DNA from: Aptenodytes patagonicus
Lineage: Eukaryota; Chordata; Aves; Sphenisciformes; Spheniscidae
Length of the DNA stretch: 64,000 nucleotides
Assembly (NCBI RefSeq): GCF_965638725.1
Contig: NC_134974.1
Span: 1,262,143 to 1,326,142 of the forward strand
Reading direction: 5' to 3'
Below the pieces are notes generated by a model. The model was not told the DNA's origin. It was given only the letters and a program-made list of their open reading frames with translations, and did no database searches. Positions 42,501-53,570 of this stretch are shown here, in pieces; position 1 is the first letter of the stretch; each line of letters begins with the position of its first letter. The position numbers and the translations under genes were made by a program.

Positions 42501-45500
42501 ATAGCTGTTATTACCACGATGGTGATTGCTGAAGATCTACAATTTAGGTCATGCTTAAATTTCTCCTGCTGTATTTTGATGTGTAAAACTTCAGGTATAC
42601 CAACCTCACCTAAAATTCTTTTCTTTGAAAATATAACTAGGAAACTGGTGCCTCCTCAGACAGCCCAGGGTTATTTTCCTCTCTTCTGCCTGAAGACCTT
42701 GTGGATCTGGAAAATTGCTCAACTCCTCGGTTAATGGGGAGGAAAGGAAGAAGCAGATGAAGGAGGCATTGGGAGGGAATGGGGCACAGAAAACGCATTG
42801 CCAGCAGTCGGGGGTATGTGGTGAGCGTGTGTCAGGCAGTAATTTGGTGTTGAGCTGGTGTTGGGTGTTAGGGCTTGGGGGTGTATAAGGTCTGGGGCTC
42901 AAGGGGGTGGGAGTTAGGGCAGAGCGGTCGGGTATCTCAAGAAAAAATAAAGCAGGAAATTACTGTTTACTCCTGCATGACTCTGATTGTTCCTGCTCAG
43001 CAGGGAGGAGCAGAAGTGTAGGTTAGCGCTGATGAAGGAGGGAAAGTGCTGCACTGAAGGTTTAACGTGAGAAAGCATTTAAATATGGGTTTTGGAGAGC
43101 TGGAAGGCTTCGGGGCTCGAATGGATGGGGCTTGCTTTGGGAGGTTAAAAGAAAAAGCAAATGCCTGGTTCGTGCCTGCACTCTGTGCAGCCATGGGACC
43201 TGGAGGTTTTATCTGTGGTTATTGCCTTCCTAACGTGCCTCCTTTGCCTTTTCTTCCTGGTTTTTTCCTTCTTTCTTTTGCCTGCTGAGACCTGAGGGCA
43301 GTTTACACTGAGGTTCAGGCTTACCTCCCTTTTCTTGCCTTGTTCCATACACGAAGCATGATTCCTGAACTTTCCCAGGGCTGGAGCCCATTATACAAAG
43401 AGTTTTATCGCTACATCTATGTCATTATTGGGAATTAAGCTAATTGGAATAAAATGCTTTATTTTCCTATGCTGCCTAGGCATTTCAGCAAGTTATTTCT
43501 GTTGCAACCTTCTTTATTGCTAATTCATTGTGACATTAAGAAGTTTAATACATCAGCTTTTCTCTAATACACGTTTCCACTTTTTTACATGTTAATGAGC
43601 ATATTTAACATATTTCTTCAGAGATAATTGGATTCTAAGACTCCCTGTGGTAATGCACTGAAAGCCAGCTAGCAATGCCTTTAATATCTAAAAGACTCTT
43701 TCTGCATTTGAATAATCCCACAATTAAAATTAGGAATTAATCTCTTGGTTGAAACAAGGCTTTTGAGGATACTTTTCTTGTTTTGAGACAGTTTTAATAC
43801 ATATGTTAACTATACTTACGGAGAAGTTAATTAAACCCTTCCTTTGCATTTGTACCCCAGAACTCACAAAGGGGCACAGGTATCTCAGATTATCTTGTTC
43901 CTCTCACCCATTGATCCTCCTTGTGAAGGCAGGATTTTTCTGTGCTTCATTCGCCCATAATTTATCCAGCCAGCTGCTTTAATTCAAAACATAGAAGCTA
44001 TCATTGAGTAAATTATTTTTTCTGAAGGTGCAAAGGAACTCACAAGTTTACTTAAACAGTTCTAGGTCTGGAAAAGGAAAGGAAATAATTATATGTAGCT
44101 AGTCAGCGCATAGAGAGCACGTATGAAATTCCGTATCTCATTTTAAGCAAATCTTTAGCAATTAGAGACTAAGAATAAACCTAATGTGGAAATAGGACAG
44201 GGAGGAAGGTGAGATGAGATCATCCCACATTTACTGCTATGAAGAATTGTTTCACCTCCCTCCAAAGGCACCTGCTTGTCACTGTAAGGAGGAGGACCCC
44301 CAGTGAGGCAGCATGCTGTATGGCAGTCCTTCAATCCAGATGTTTGGGAATGCTGTTAGCTGACAGATGATCAAGACAAAATTAATCACGCAGCTACTAC
44401 TCGTTACCTCCAGCCCAGAAGACTCCAAGTCCTGCTTTTTATCTGTCATCAGAAAACGAGCTTTGACACTGCCCGTCTGTTCCTTGCCTTTCAACTTCTC
44501 CGAGCTCCAGCAGGAAATGTCCTCTTGCCTTCCCGAGCTGTGCACCACCAGAGGACGCTGCGTGTGTGCATGCAGAGTCACACGTGTGCATGCTTGCTGT
44601 GGGTGCCCAAGCCAAGCGTGTGCGTGCACAGACACACCTGTATGCGTTTGGTGTGGGCAGCTGGGACGCCATCCCTCCCATCAGGTCTGCTGCCCGCACC
44701 CAGACCTCACTCAGACGTGCGCTCTGAGCCAGCCACAGGGCTTAGCTTTGGAAAATCAGCTTCTGGGCAGAGCTCTGACCATGAACCAGCTTTTTGTGGT
44801 AGTGCTCAGAGGCTGGGTGGGTGTAGCAGCCCGGCTGCGAGCACTCCTCTTTGATTTTCTTCCCCTACTGTATCATTCTGAGCTCAGAGCCATTGATCCT
44901 GCCATGTGCGGGGACCTCGGCTGGGGATGGAGCCAGCGGCAGTTTGCTCCTGCCACCCATGTGCCTGTGGAGCTCGCTGCCTCATCCCGGGGCTGTCAGC
45001 GGAGGAGATGGGCTGGGATGGGACAGGGCAGTTGGCTCAGCTGTGGTCCCTGCTGGCTTGCTCCACTCAAAAGCTGAGGGTTTGGTGGAGACCTGAGTCA
45101 CCTCTTGTGGCCGTGGTGGAAGTGAGTCAAGGGCTGCACTCATTTCGGCTGCTCCCCTTGGTGGTGGGGATAATTTCCGTGCCTTTGCCCGTTAGCTTCT
45201 TCACTGCCCAGCACATCAGCAGGAGAATTTCAGTTCCTTTTGCTAGCTCATTTTCGGAGGAAGCTGCAATTTTGGGCAATGGCTTAAAGTCTCAGGTTTA
45301 GTGTCTTCTCTGGTTGGGGTAGAAAGCTGCTTTCTGCTGTCCTGAAAAGCAGCTCTGGCACCAAGGAGTTAACACAGGAGCATCGAGGGCAGGTGGAGAG
45401 GAAGCAACTAAGAAGTGCTCAGGGGTGACTGTGCTGCAACAATGGGAGCGTCATCTAGAGCAGAGGGTGGAAGGGGGCAGAGAGGGCGTGTTGGGAAACA

Positions 45501-45984
45501 TGACCTGATAGAAAACCCACCAAAGCCAGGCTGGGTGGGTGCATCTGCCTGGGCAAGGTGCTGCTGGGGAGGAACAAGGTGTTGTGTTGTGTTGAGCTAG
45601 CAGCGAGGACCAGAGGGGGCAAGACGGAGCTTGCCTGGCAGGGACGTGTATCTGGCAGTGCTACGGCAGCACTCAGCGAGGTGAACAGTGCATGGAAGCT
45701 GCTTGCACAAGGCTTGTGCGGTGGCAGCAGGGGGGAAAGCCAGGCAGTAAGCAGGCTGATGCACCTTGTCCTGCACTGTGCTACCTGTGCTGCTTGCAGG
45801 AATGCAACTCCTGCCTGCCCTGCCCGCTCCTCTCCTTTTTTCCAGAGATGTACAGATAGGGAAATCGCCTGCTTGCTTTTTTTTTATAGCAGTTTATCTT
45901 TCTTTAGCCTGGCTTTCCCAAGAAGTAAAGCTTCTATGCTCTCAATTTTAATATCCTAAGCACAGCAAACTCACTCGCACAGCA
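39552..45984. other. Large intergenic gap between CRNN and the distal EDC genes
   Basis: About 6.4 kb without a recognisable gene. An AT-rich block at about 43380-43860 carries several TAATTG/TTAAT homeodomain-type words. Two AP-1 words lie at 45094-45100 and 45123-45129. A segment around 44560-44670 is rich in alternating GT/GC. An open frame at 44367-45077 (plus) owes its cysteines to TGTGTGC repeats. Confidence 0.6.
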
Positions 45985-48164
45985 AGCTCACTACCCTGGA
46001 CTTCAGGAGAGCAGACTTGGGCCTCTTCAGGGATCTGCCTGGTAGAGTGCCATGGCAGAAAGCCCTGCAGGGAAGAGGGGCCCAGGAAAGCTGGCTAAGA
46101 TTCAAGGATCACCTCCTTCAAGCTCAGGAGCGATGCATCCCCACAAAGAGGAAGTCTGGCAAAACCGCCAGGAGGCCTGCATGGATGAACAAGGAGCTCC
46201 TGGACAAACTCAAACACAAAAAGGAAGCCTGCAGAAGGTGGAAGCAAGGACAGGGAGCCTGGGAGGAATACAGAGAAATTGTCCGAGCAGCCAGGGATCA
46301 GGTTAGGAAAGCTAAAGCCCTGATAGAATTAAATCTGGCCAGGGACATCAAGGGCAACAAGAAAAGATTCTGTAGGTACGTTGGGGATAAAAGGAAGACG
46401 AGGGAAAATGTGGGTCCTCTCTGGAACGAAACAGGAGACCTGGCTACCCAGGACACAGAGGAGGTGGAGGAACCCAATGACTTTTTTGCCTCAGTCTTCA
46501 CCTGCAAGTGCTCAAGCCTCACCGCCCAAGCCACAGAAGGCAAAGGCGGGGACTGGGAGAATGAAGCGCCGCCCACTGTGGGAGAACATCAGGTTCAAGA
46601 CCATCTAAGGAACATGAAGGTGCACAAGTCCATGGGACCCCATGAGATCCATCCGCGGGTCCTGAAGGAACCGGCGGATGAAGTTGCTAAGCCACTAGCC
46701 ATCATGTTTGAGAAGTTGTGGCAGTCCGGTGAAGTTCCCCCTGACTGGAAAAGGGGAAACATCACCCCCATTGTGTTCCCCACAAAGGGAAAAAAGGAAG
46801 ACCCAGGGAACTACAGGCCAGTCAGTCTCACCTCAGTGCCTGGGAAGATCATGGAATGGATCCTCCTGGAAGCTATGCTAAGGCACGTGGAGGACAGGGA
46901 GGTGATTCGAGACAGCCAGCATGGCTTCAGGCAAGTCCTGCCTGACTAACCTAGTGGCCTTCTATGATGGAGTGACTACATCAGAGGACACGGGAAGGCC
47001 TACAGCTGTCATCTATCTGGACCTCTGTAAGGCCTTTGACACGGTCCCCCCACAACATCCTTCTCTCTAAACTGGAGAGGGATGGATTTGATGGGTGGGC
47101 TGTCCGGTGGGTGAGGAATTGGTTAGATGGTCGCATCCAGAGGGTAGTGGTCAACGGCTCAATGTCCAGATGGAGATTGGTGATGAGTGGTGTCCCGCAG
47201 GGGTCCGTATTGGGACCGGTACTGTTTAATATCTTCATCAGTGCCATAGACAGTGGGATCGAGTGCACCCTCAGCAAGTTTGCAGATGACACCAAGCTGA
47301 GTGGTGTGGTTGACACGCCAGAGGGACGGGATGCCATCCAGAGGGACCTGGACAAGCTTGAGAAGTGGGCCCGTGTGAACTTCATGAGTTTTACCAAGGC
47401 CAAGTGCAAGGTCCTGCACCTGGGTCAGGGCAACCCCTGGTATCAATCCAGGCTGGGGGATGAAGGGATTGAGAGCAGCCCTGCCAAGAAGGACTTGGGG
47501 GTACTGGTGGAGGAAAAGCTGGACATGAGCCAGCAATGTGCGCTCACAGCCCAGAAGGCCAATTGTATCCTGGGCTGCATCCAAGGCAGCGTAGCCAGCA
47601 GGTTGAGGGAGGGGATTCTGCCCCTCTACTCCACTCTGGTGAGACCCCACCTGGAGTACTGCATCCAGCTCTGGAGCCCTCAGCATAAGAAAGACACGGA
47701 CCTGTTGGAGAGGGTCCAGAAGAGGGCCACGGAAATGATCAGAGGGATGGAATACCTCTGCTATGAAGAAAGGCTGAGAGAGTTGGGGTTGTTCAGCCTA
47801 GAGGAGAGAAGGCTTCGGGGAGACCTTCTTGCAGCCTCTCAGTACTTAAAGGGGGCTTCTAAAAAAGGTGGCAGCAAACATTTTAGCAGGCCTGTTACAA
47901 CAGGACAAGGGGGAATGGCTTTAAACTAAAGAGGGGTAGATTTAGACTAGATATAAGGAAGACATTCTTTATGCTGAGGGTGGTGAGACACCGGCACAGG
48001 TTGCCCAGAGAGGTGGTGGATGCCCCATCCCTGGAAACATTCCAGGTCAGGTTGGACGGGGCTCTGAGCAACCCGATCTAGTTGAAGATGTCCCTGCCCA
48101 CGGCAGGGGGGTTGGACTAGATGACCTTTAGAGGTCCCTTCCAACCCAAACTATTCTATGATTA
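45985..48164 (+). mobile_element. CR1 LINE, 5'-truncated, inactive ORF2
   Basis: Two reverse-transcriptase segments read in different frames, 46017-46949 and 47036-47929. The first includes the end of the region upstream of the RT domain and the motif [10 protein letters not shown]; the second includes VPQGSVLGP and the catalytic box FADD at 47279-47290, as in other CR1 elements. The 3' end runs through the typical conserved stretch (CCCTTCCAACCCAAACTATT, then CTATGATT) to about 48164. The 5' half, including the endonuclease region, is missing. Frame breaks near 46930, in a C run near 47046 and near 47925 make it a dead copy. Confidence 0.95.
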
Positions 48165-51100
48165 GTTGCAAGCAAATTTGACACAGTGGCATGGTTCAAA
48201 CAAATGCTAAATCTCTACTAGTTTCATGAAAATCAGTAGAGACTTGGTTAATGCTGCTGAAGTAGAAAGGACTAATCAGTTCTCCCTTCATTGTGCTGTT
48301 GGACATGGGACAGACGGTTGAAACCAGGCTCTACCAGTTCTGCCTGTGGCCTGCCTTGTTTAAGAGCAACATTTCTGTTTGTTTACACTGCGAAGGTGAG
48401 CACAGGGGAAGGTGTTCTGGGCTCTGGCAGGCTCCCAGCCATTGTCAGAAACTTCTTGCCCAGGTGTACGTTTGTGCTGAAGTTTAGAGCTGTGCCCTGC
48501 TCGAAAGTGAGCCAGTTGCAGCCCACAGGCAAAAGTCACCTGGCCCTGAACCCAGCAAGATGCTGGATGGGAGCCTGAAAACCAGAGGGGGAAAAAATGG
48601 GATGAAGAAATAGGGAATTCAGAGATGATGTGGCAATGGCTGAACTCGTTATTTTTGTTAAATGCTTCACTTAGTGCAGCTCATGTGTGTTTTGAAGAGT
48701 TACTTGGATATGCTAAGGGGTGCTGACCTCTCTGCTTTCAGCAAAGGGTGAGAGATGCTAGTTTTAACTGGACTCATTCTCCTCTCTGTGCCTGGAAGAC
48801 CCTCCGGAGCTGGTGACTCAGGCCAGGAGAATGTAGACTCCAGACTGGAACCACTCACAAGGGCAGACGTGCAGCAGTTGACCTGCTCTGAAGGGTCGGC
48901 TTCCTAAAATGACTCACCCGGCTCCATGAAATAAGCAGTACCAGCCTTGGGGTATTGCTTATGGTCCTTCACCTCAGTATAAGCTGAGATGTCCACATGC
49001 AAGCTCTCAGCCTTGTCAGCCATGCCTGAGAAAAGGGGTCCTCGACTTCTGTTTGCAAACAAAGTCTGGCCAAACCTAGGTTGGATGGCATTTTGTCCTT
49101 TCCTTCCTCTCTGTAGGAAAGGAATAAATTACTAGCTGATATGTTAGGAATGCCACAATCACACCTAATGCCTCTTTTCCAGCTGTACCAATTACACTCC
49201 ACCCTGATGATGATGAGGTGTCACAAGGCAGGAATAATGACAGATGAGTGAGGGGAGGAGATCATGGCGAGGGGAACACGAGAACCGTCCAAGGAATGAA
49301 GAGCTGGGGGAAGGCGATGAAGTTGTGAGATGCAAACACAGTACATCCCCAGATAACACGGACCAGTGAAAGGATCTAGCTGGATCTGGACCTCTTCCTG
49401 CTTTGCTGCTTTACCACCAGCACTGCAGGCCCGGGACTGGGATCAGGGCGCTGCAGCCCAGCCACAAAGACCATCTCTGGCCCAGATTGCTTGAATGATG
49501 AAACGCTTGCTGAAATTACAGTTGACGTACCTAACAAAAAGGACAAGTTTTTCTAGGTTTAGTTTTCATATAAAACATGACATACTTATGGCCCTGGGTG
49601 GACTGTGGAGCCCTTTAAGGAGCTAAAGAAACCTTCACCTTGATCTTGATGAACACGTCCAGCTTAATGACACTTGAGGAAAGGAAACTCACTTCCTCGC
49701 CTGCTGTGCTGGAGGAAACAGCTTGGTCTCCAGGTTTTGTTTTATAGTTGTTGGTAAGCACTCAGAAGCACCGAGGACGATGCCAACAAACTGAGCATCA
49801 GTAGATGGGTGTTTGAACGTCAGATGTGCTGGGACGGAGCGCACTGTGTTGGCATAACCATAAATGTTGCAGTTGCGAGGGGAAGCGCCAGCCAGGGCAA
49901 TGCAAGTGTGTAATGAGAAGTTATTTTAGTAACTGCGATTATGTGGGAGAGCACAACAATTTGTAAAGGACAGCCTGGTAATACGTTGTCAAAAGAGCAT
50001 CTTGTAAGAATGTGCTGAGCTTATCTGACTTTGCAAGGGCATATTTGGTGCTACAGTAAACAGTATTCCTCTGCTTATCACCTTTAGTTGTCACTTTTAC
50101 GTTACTATAGGCTATCTTCACTAATGTTTGATTTATAGGTGTTCCCAAAGTTTAATACTGCAGATCTAATCTAACTTGCAGAAGAGTCTTATTACAACAT
50201 AATGCATGATATGTGTAGTTTCAGGCACGGTAATGTGGCATAGTGTCTTGAGAATGATATCCGTTGATGTATTTACTGGGAAAAAAACGGAAACAGCTGA
50301 CAAACTTTTCAGATTCATCAAGATTTATTCCCTCAATCCAATAAGCTGCAATTATTGCTACACTATAAGGACTTGTTTCATCTCTTTACAAATACACAGA
50401 GAGCATTAACACATAAATATATTCTATACAGACTATAAATAGAATTCTCCTCTTCTATGGAGGCAGAAAAATCCTTTCTAACAGAGGATGTTAAAGACCC
50501 AGCAAACAAAATGCCATAATCCAATAAAAATGGCTTTCATTGAGCAGCTGTTTATGGATGCCTAGGCTGGTTCTTATCATTTTTCCAGGCTGCCCTGAGC
50601 TGGATTGGGCTCTTCTTGCAGTGGCAGATACTGCTGTATCAGCAAATAGCAGCTCGTGACCCAGTGCCACTGGGAGCCCTGGGTGCTAGCACCGAGTCTG
50701 ATAGGGCTGCTGGGCAAGAAATGTCAGATGATATATCAATTACACGGCAGGCAACTGCAGAAATAATTGGCATATCCTTCTCCCCCTGCTCTTTCTATAA
50801 CTTTCTAAAAGCTTTATCTAGCTACGGCATCAGGTTGCTGCTAATATTTAGAGATACAACTCTGGTTCGGTGGAAAGCTGTTACATGACGAAAACTTTGA
50901 ATTATAGAGAGTTTTACCCAGTCTTCAACTGGACATTGAGCAACAAAACTCCCATTTCTCAGCAGTACTCTTCTGCTGGTGTTTTCTGCAACGTCTTTCT
51001 ATTCAGCGTTTGCTCTTCACCCTAAATGCCGTCTGTCGTCTTATATCTCCTTAAAATACCTTTCTCAAGCTATGTTAAAATGATGCCTTTGAGCTACTTT

Positions 51101-51342
51101 TCTCAATATTCTCATAATAATTTCAATCTAAAAGAGGATAGAAAACCCAAAGGCAAAGTCATAACTGAATTTAAAACAGACTTTGAAAGTAGTTATTTGT
51201 ATGTGGGAACTAAAAGGGTTGAAGATGATGAAACGGGTCTTAGTGCAATTAATACTTGCATTGCACTTTTGCCATTAGTATTGCAGTTAACATTAGGCAA
51301 TAAAAATAAGAGCCATAATTAACAGATGATTGAAAAGTATTT
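48165..51342. other. Intergenic DNA between the CR1 copy and the unnamed EDC gene
   Basis: No gene was recognised. Consensus AP-1 words (TGACTCA) are at 48814-48820 and 48910-48916. Most of 49900-51340 is AT-rich. Open frames are short and without family signal. Confidence 0.6.
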
Positions 51343-51348
51343 TTTATT
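51343..51348 (-). terminator. Poly(A) signal of the unnamed EDC gene
   Basis: AATAAA on the minus strand about 100 nt past the stop codon at 51447-51445. Confidence 0.75.
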
Positions 51349-51444
51349 TAACATGAAGCAATTTTCTCTCTTGTTGTTACCCATGAGAAACCAAAAGGCT
51401 CACCAGAGGAGGTCTCATTTACTGTGTGCCCACTGACGCCACTC

Positions 51445-52587
51445 CTATTTCTTGCCTCGCAGCCAGTTTTGACACCTGGAAAGGCACCGCTCCACGATGG
51501 CAGCGGTGCGGGTGTTCAGGCGGAAAGGTGCTCGCGGGGACTGGCGGGCGCCGGCACCCTTGGCTGTGCCCTTGGTAGAGCTGGTGTCTGCGGGTCCTGC
51601 GGTGCCCTGGGGCGTGCAGAGCTCCATGGTGCTCTGGGGTGTGCATGTCCCCGTGGGTTCTGCGGCACTCTGGGACACACACGGCTCCGTACAAATGACA
51701 CTTTGGGATGTGCAGGGATCCACGCAAGTAACTGAGCACTGATCGGGGCAGGGATCGCCAACGATCGCACCCTGAGCACAGCAGGGCTCCACCGTGCAGG
51801 TTTCAAGCACCTCAAGGGTGCAGGGCTCCACAGCTGAGGTTGGGTGCTGCAAGGGGATGTTTTCCATGCAGGTCCCAACTATCTCAGGAATGCAAGGCTC
51901 CACCGGCAAGACTGCTTGCTGGAGGGGGAAGGTCTCCACACAAGTCCCAGCTGTGTCAGCGGGGCAGAGCTCCACCGTCGGGATTACGTGCTGGAGGGGA
52001 AAGGTCTTCACACAGGTCCCAACTGTCTCGAGGGTGCAGGCATCCGTTGCTGAGGTTGGGAGCTGCACGGGAAAGGTTTCCACGCAGGCCCCAGCTGTCT
52101 CAGGGATGCAGGGATCCACTGGAGAGATTGCATGCTGGAGGGGGAAGGTTTCCGCACACGTCCCAACGGTCTCAGGGGTGCAGGGCTCCACTGGTGAGGC
52201 TGTGGGCTGGAACGGGAAGCTGGTCCCTCCCTTGCTTTGAGGGGGGTCACAGGGGATCACTGCTGGGCACACGCAGGCACCCACATGTGGAGGTGCGCAG
52301 GAGTCCCAGGCAGCTGTGTGCTCAGGGCAGCAGGCGTTCCTGGGCGTGGGGACAGCAGGAGGCGGGCAGGTGGGCCCAACCTGAGGGCAAGCATCCAGGC
52401 AGGTGGCTGCACCCTGACATGGGCAGGGGTCCACCTGGAAAGTCTGCTCAGGACAGGGGTGCATGTCCTGCACAGGGCAGGCATCCAGGTCCACCACAGC
52501 ACAATGCGATGGGCAAGTGTGGGTGTGCGCAGCCTTTCCCGCGCAGGCAGAAGGGGGAAGGCAGGGCAGCTTGCACTGAGAAGACAT
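51445..52587 (-). CDS. Unnamed EDC protein rich in Cys, Pro, Thr and Val
   Basis: Single coding exon of 380 residues. The ATG at 52587 was chosen because it follows an acceptor (TTTCAG, exon 2 from 52608) by 21 nt, as in the neighbouring EDC genes; the in-frame ATG at 52641 lies in the intron. The start MSSQCKLPCLPP and the Lys/Arg end (NWLRGKK) fit small cornification proteins. Cys is frequent throughout, often as PC or VDPC/VEPC. Residues 131-250 are five 24-residue units of the form PVEPCxPETVGTCxETFPLQ. A sixth, degenerate unit leads to VEPCC and CVDPC. It lacks an S100 domain. The likely role is a structural component of cornified cells, linked by disulfides and transglutaminase bonds; this is inference from composition, gene plan and place. 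I could not match it safely to a named chicken EDC gene. It is head-to-head with EDCRP. Confidence 0.82.
   Translation of the reverse strand: MSSQCKLPCLPPSACAGKAAHTHTCPSHCAVVDLDACPVQDMHPCPEQTFQVDPCPCQGAATCLDACPQVGPTCPPPAVPTPRNACCPEHTAAWDSCAPPHVGACVCPAVIPCDPPQSKGGTSFPFQPTASPVEPCTPETVGTCAETFPLQHAISPVDPCIPETAGACVETFPVQLPTSATDACTLETVGTCVKTFPLQHVIPTVELCPADTAGTCVETFPLQQAVLPVEPCIPEIVGTCMENIPLQHPTSAVEPCTLEVLETCTVEPCCAQGAIVGDPCPDQCSVTCVDPCTSQSVICTEPCVSQSAAEPTGTCTPQSTMELCTPQGTAGPADTSSTKGTAKGAGARQSPRAPFRLNTRTAAIVERCLSRCQNWLRGKK
51838..52197 (-). repeat. Five 72-bp coding repeats in the unnamed EDC gene
   Basis: Residues 131-250, in five 24-residue units with no length change. The fixed core is GTC-x-ETFPLQ. 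Units are more diverged from each other than those of EDCRP or SCFN, so the array looks older. Confidence 0.85.
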
Positions 52588-53570
52588 CTTTCTGCACTGC
52601 AGGCAAGCCTGAAAGAAAAAGAGCAATTTGGTGTCTACCAACCCAAAGCATCAGACATTTCGTTTTCTTGGCTGGTGAATTCTTCAGCAAGATGGTTGCT
52701 GTTTGTGCCACAACTTGGCCATGAAATAAGGAATAGTGAGAAAATTTGCTGGTGTTTTATTCAAATTCTGCAACCACTCCTTATGAAAAGAAGTTTGGTT
52801 ATTCTGTTTTTCTGTATAAACTTCCAAACTCAGCTTTTCTTATTAAAATCTGTTTTCAGCCAAACAATTTCACCCTAACAGCATTTTTTTGTGCAGATAG
52901 CAGTGGATTTGATTAACGTTTTCAGCAGGTTTATAAACTTTGAGTTAATCCCCTCTCTTTTCCAGACGTTTTCTCCTTGTCCTGAAACTCCCTTGCAGGA
53001 GAATACCCATCTCGCAGCAGCTGCAAGAGGTGCAGCTATCACTGCCCTATCTTTACCATGGCTAAAAGCAGCAACAGGCTAGACAGGTAAAAGACAGACA
53101 TAGTTGTTCAGGTTTACCGCGAGGCTAGGCACTCTTACCTGGGACCTTGGCCACTGCCGTACGCGATGCTGCAGTCACTTCACCGCTTAGACGATAACTA
53201 AATGCACGGCAGTTTCGGCTCCTGCCTGCCGTGTAGGCGCTCAGTGAGCAAGAATGTGTTTTATCCCTCTAAATCCAGTGCTGAGACAACAAGGAAGCAT
53301 TTTGTAGAGCACCCATGGGAATTACAGCAAAGTAAGTGCGAAGGAAGATTATTACTCTTTCAAACCCTTATCACCAAGGAGGTGTGAGAGCCAATAAAAA
53401 ATTTCCCTTATGCAGCTGGTAGCAGTAATCTATTTCAGCACATAGTAGAAAATTAACCCCAGCAATAGGCTTAGACCTGTACAATCCCAAAGATACTTAC
53501 CCAGCTCGGTATCAGCAAATAAAGACGGCAAGCAGACACGGCAACTTTAACCTGGGATCTGCCTTGTATA
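52588..53570 (-). promoter_or_regulatory. Promoter, noncoding exon 1 and leader of the unnamed EDC gene
   Basis: TATACAAG on the minus strand at 53570-53563, one base off the TATAAAAG of its neighbours. Exon 1 is inferred from about 53540 to 53501 and ends GCTGG before donor GTAAGT (53500-53495). The intron runs 53500-52609. A 21-nt leader starts GCTTGCC. The box-to-donor distance of 70 nt matches the other EDC genes. A weaker alternative donor lies near 53138 but has no TATA box in front of it. Confidence 0.6.

Noticed and set aside
44367-45077. Plus-strand 236-codon frame with many cysteines, first thought to be an extra EDC gene
   Set aside because: The cysteines come from TGTGTGC-type low-complexity DNA; there is no repeat pattern, exon-2 leader or TATA plan, and the second half is unlike EDC proteins.
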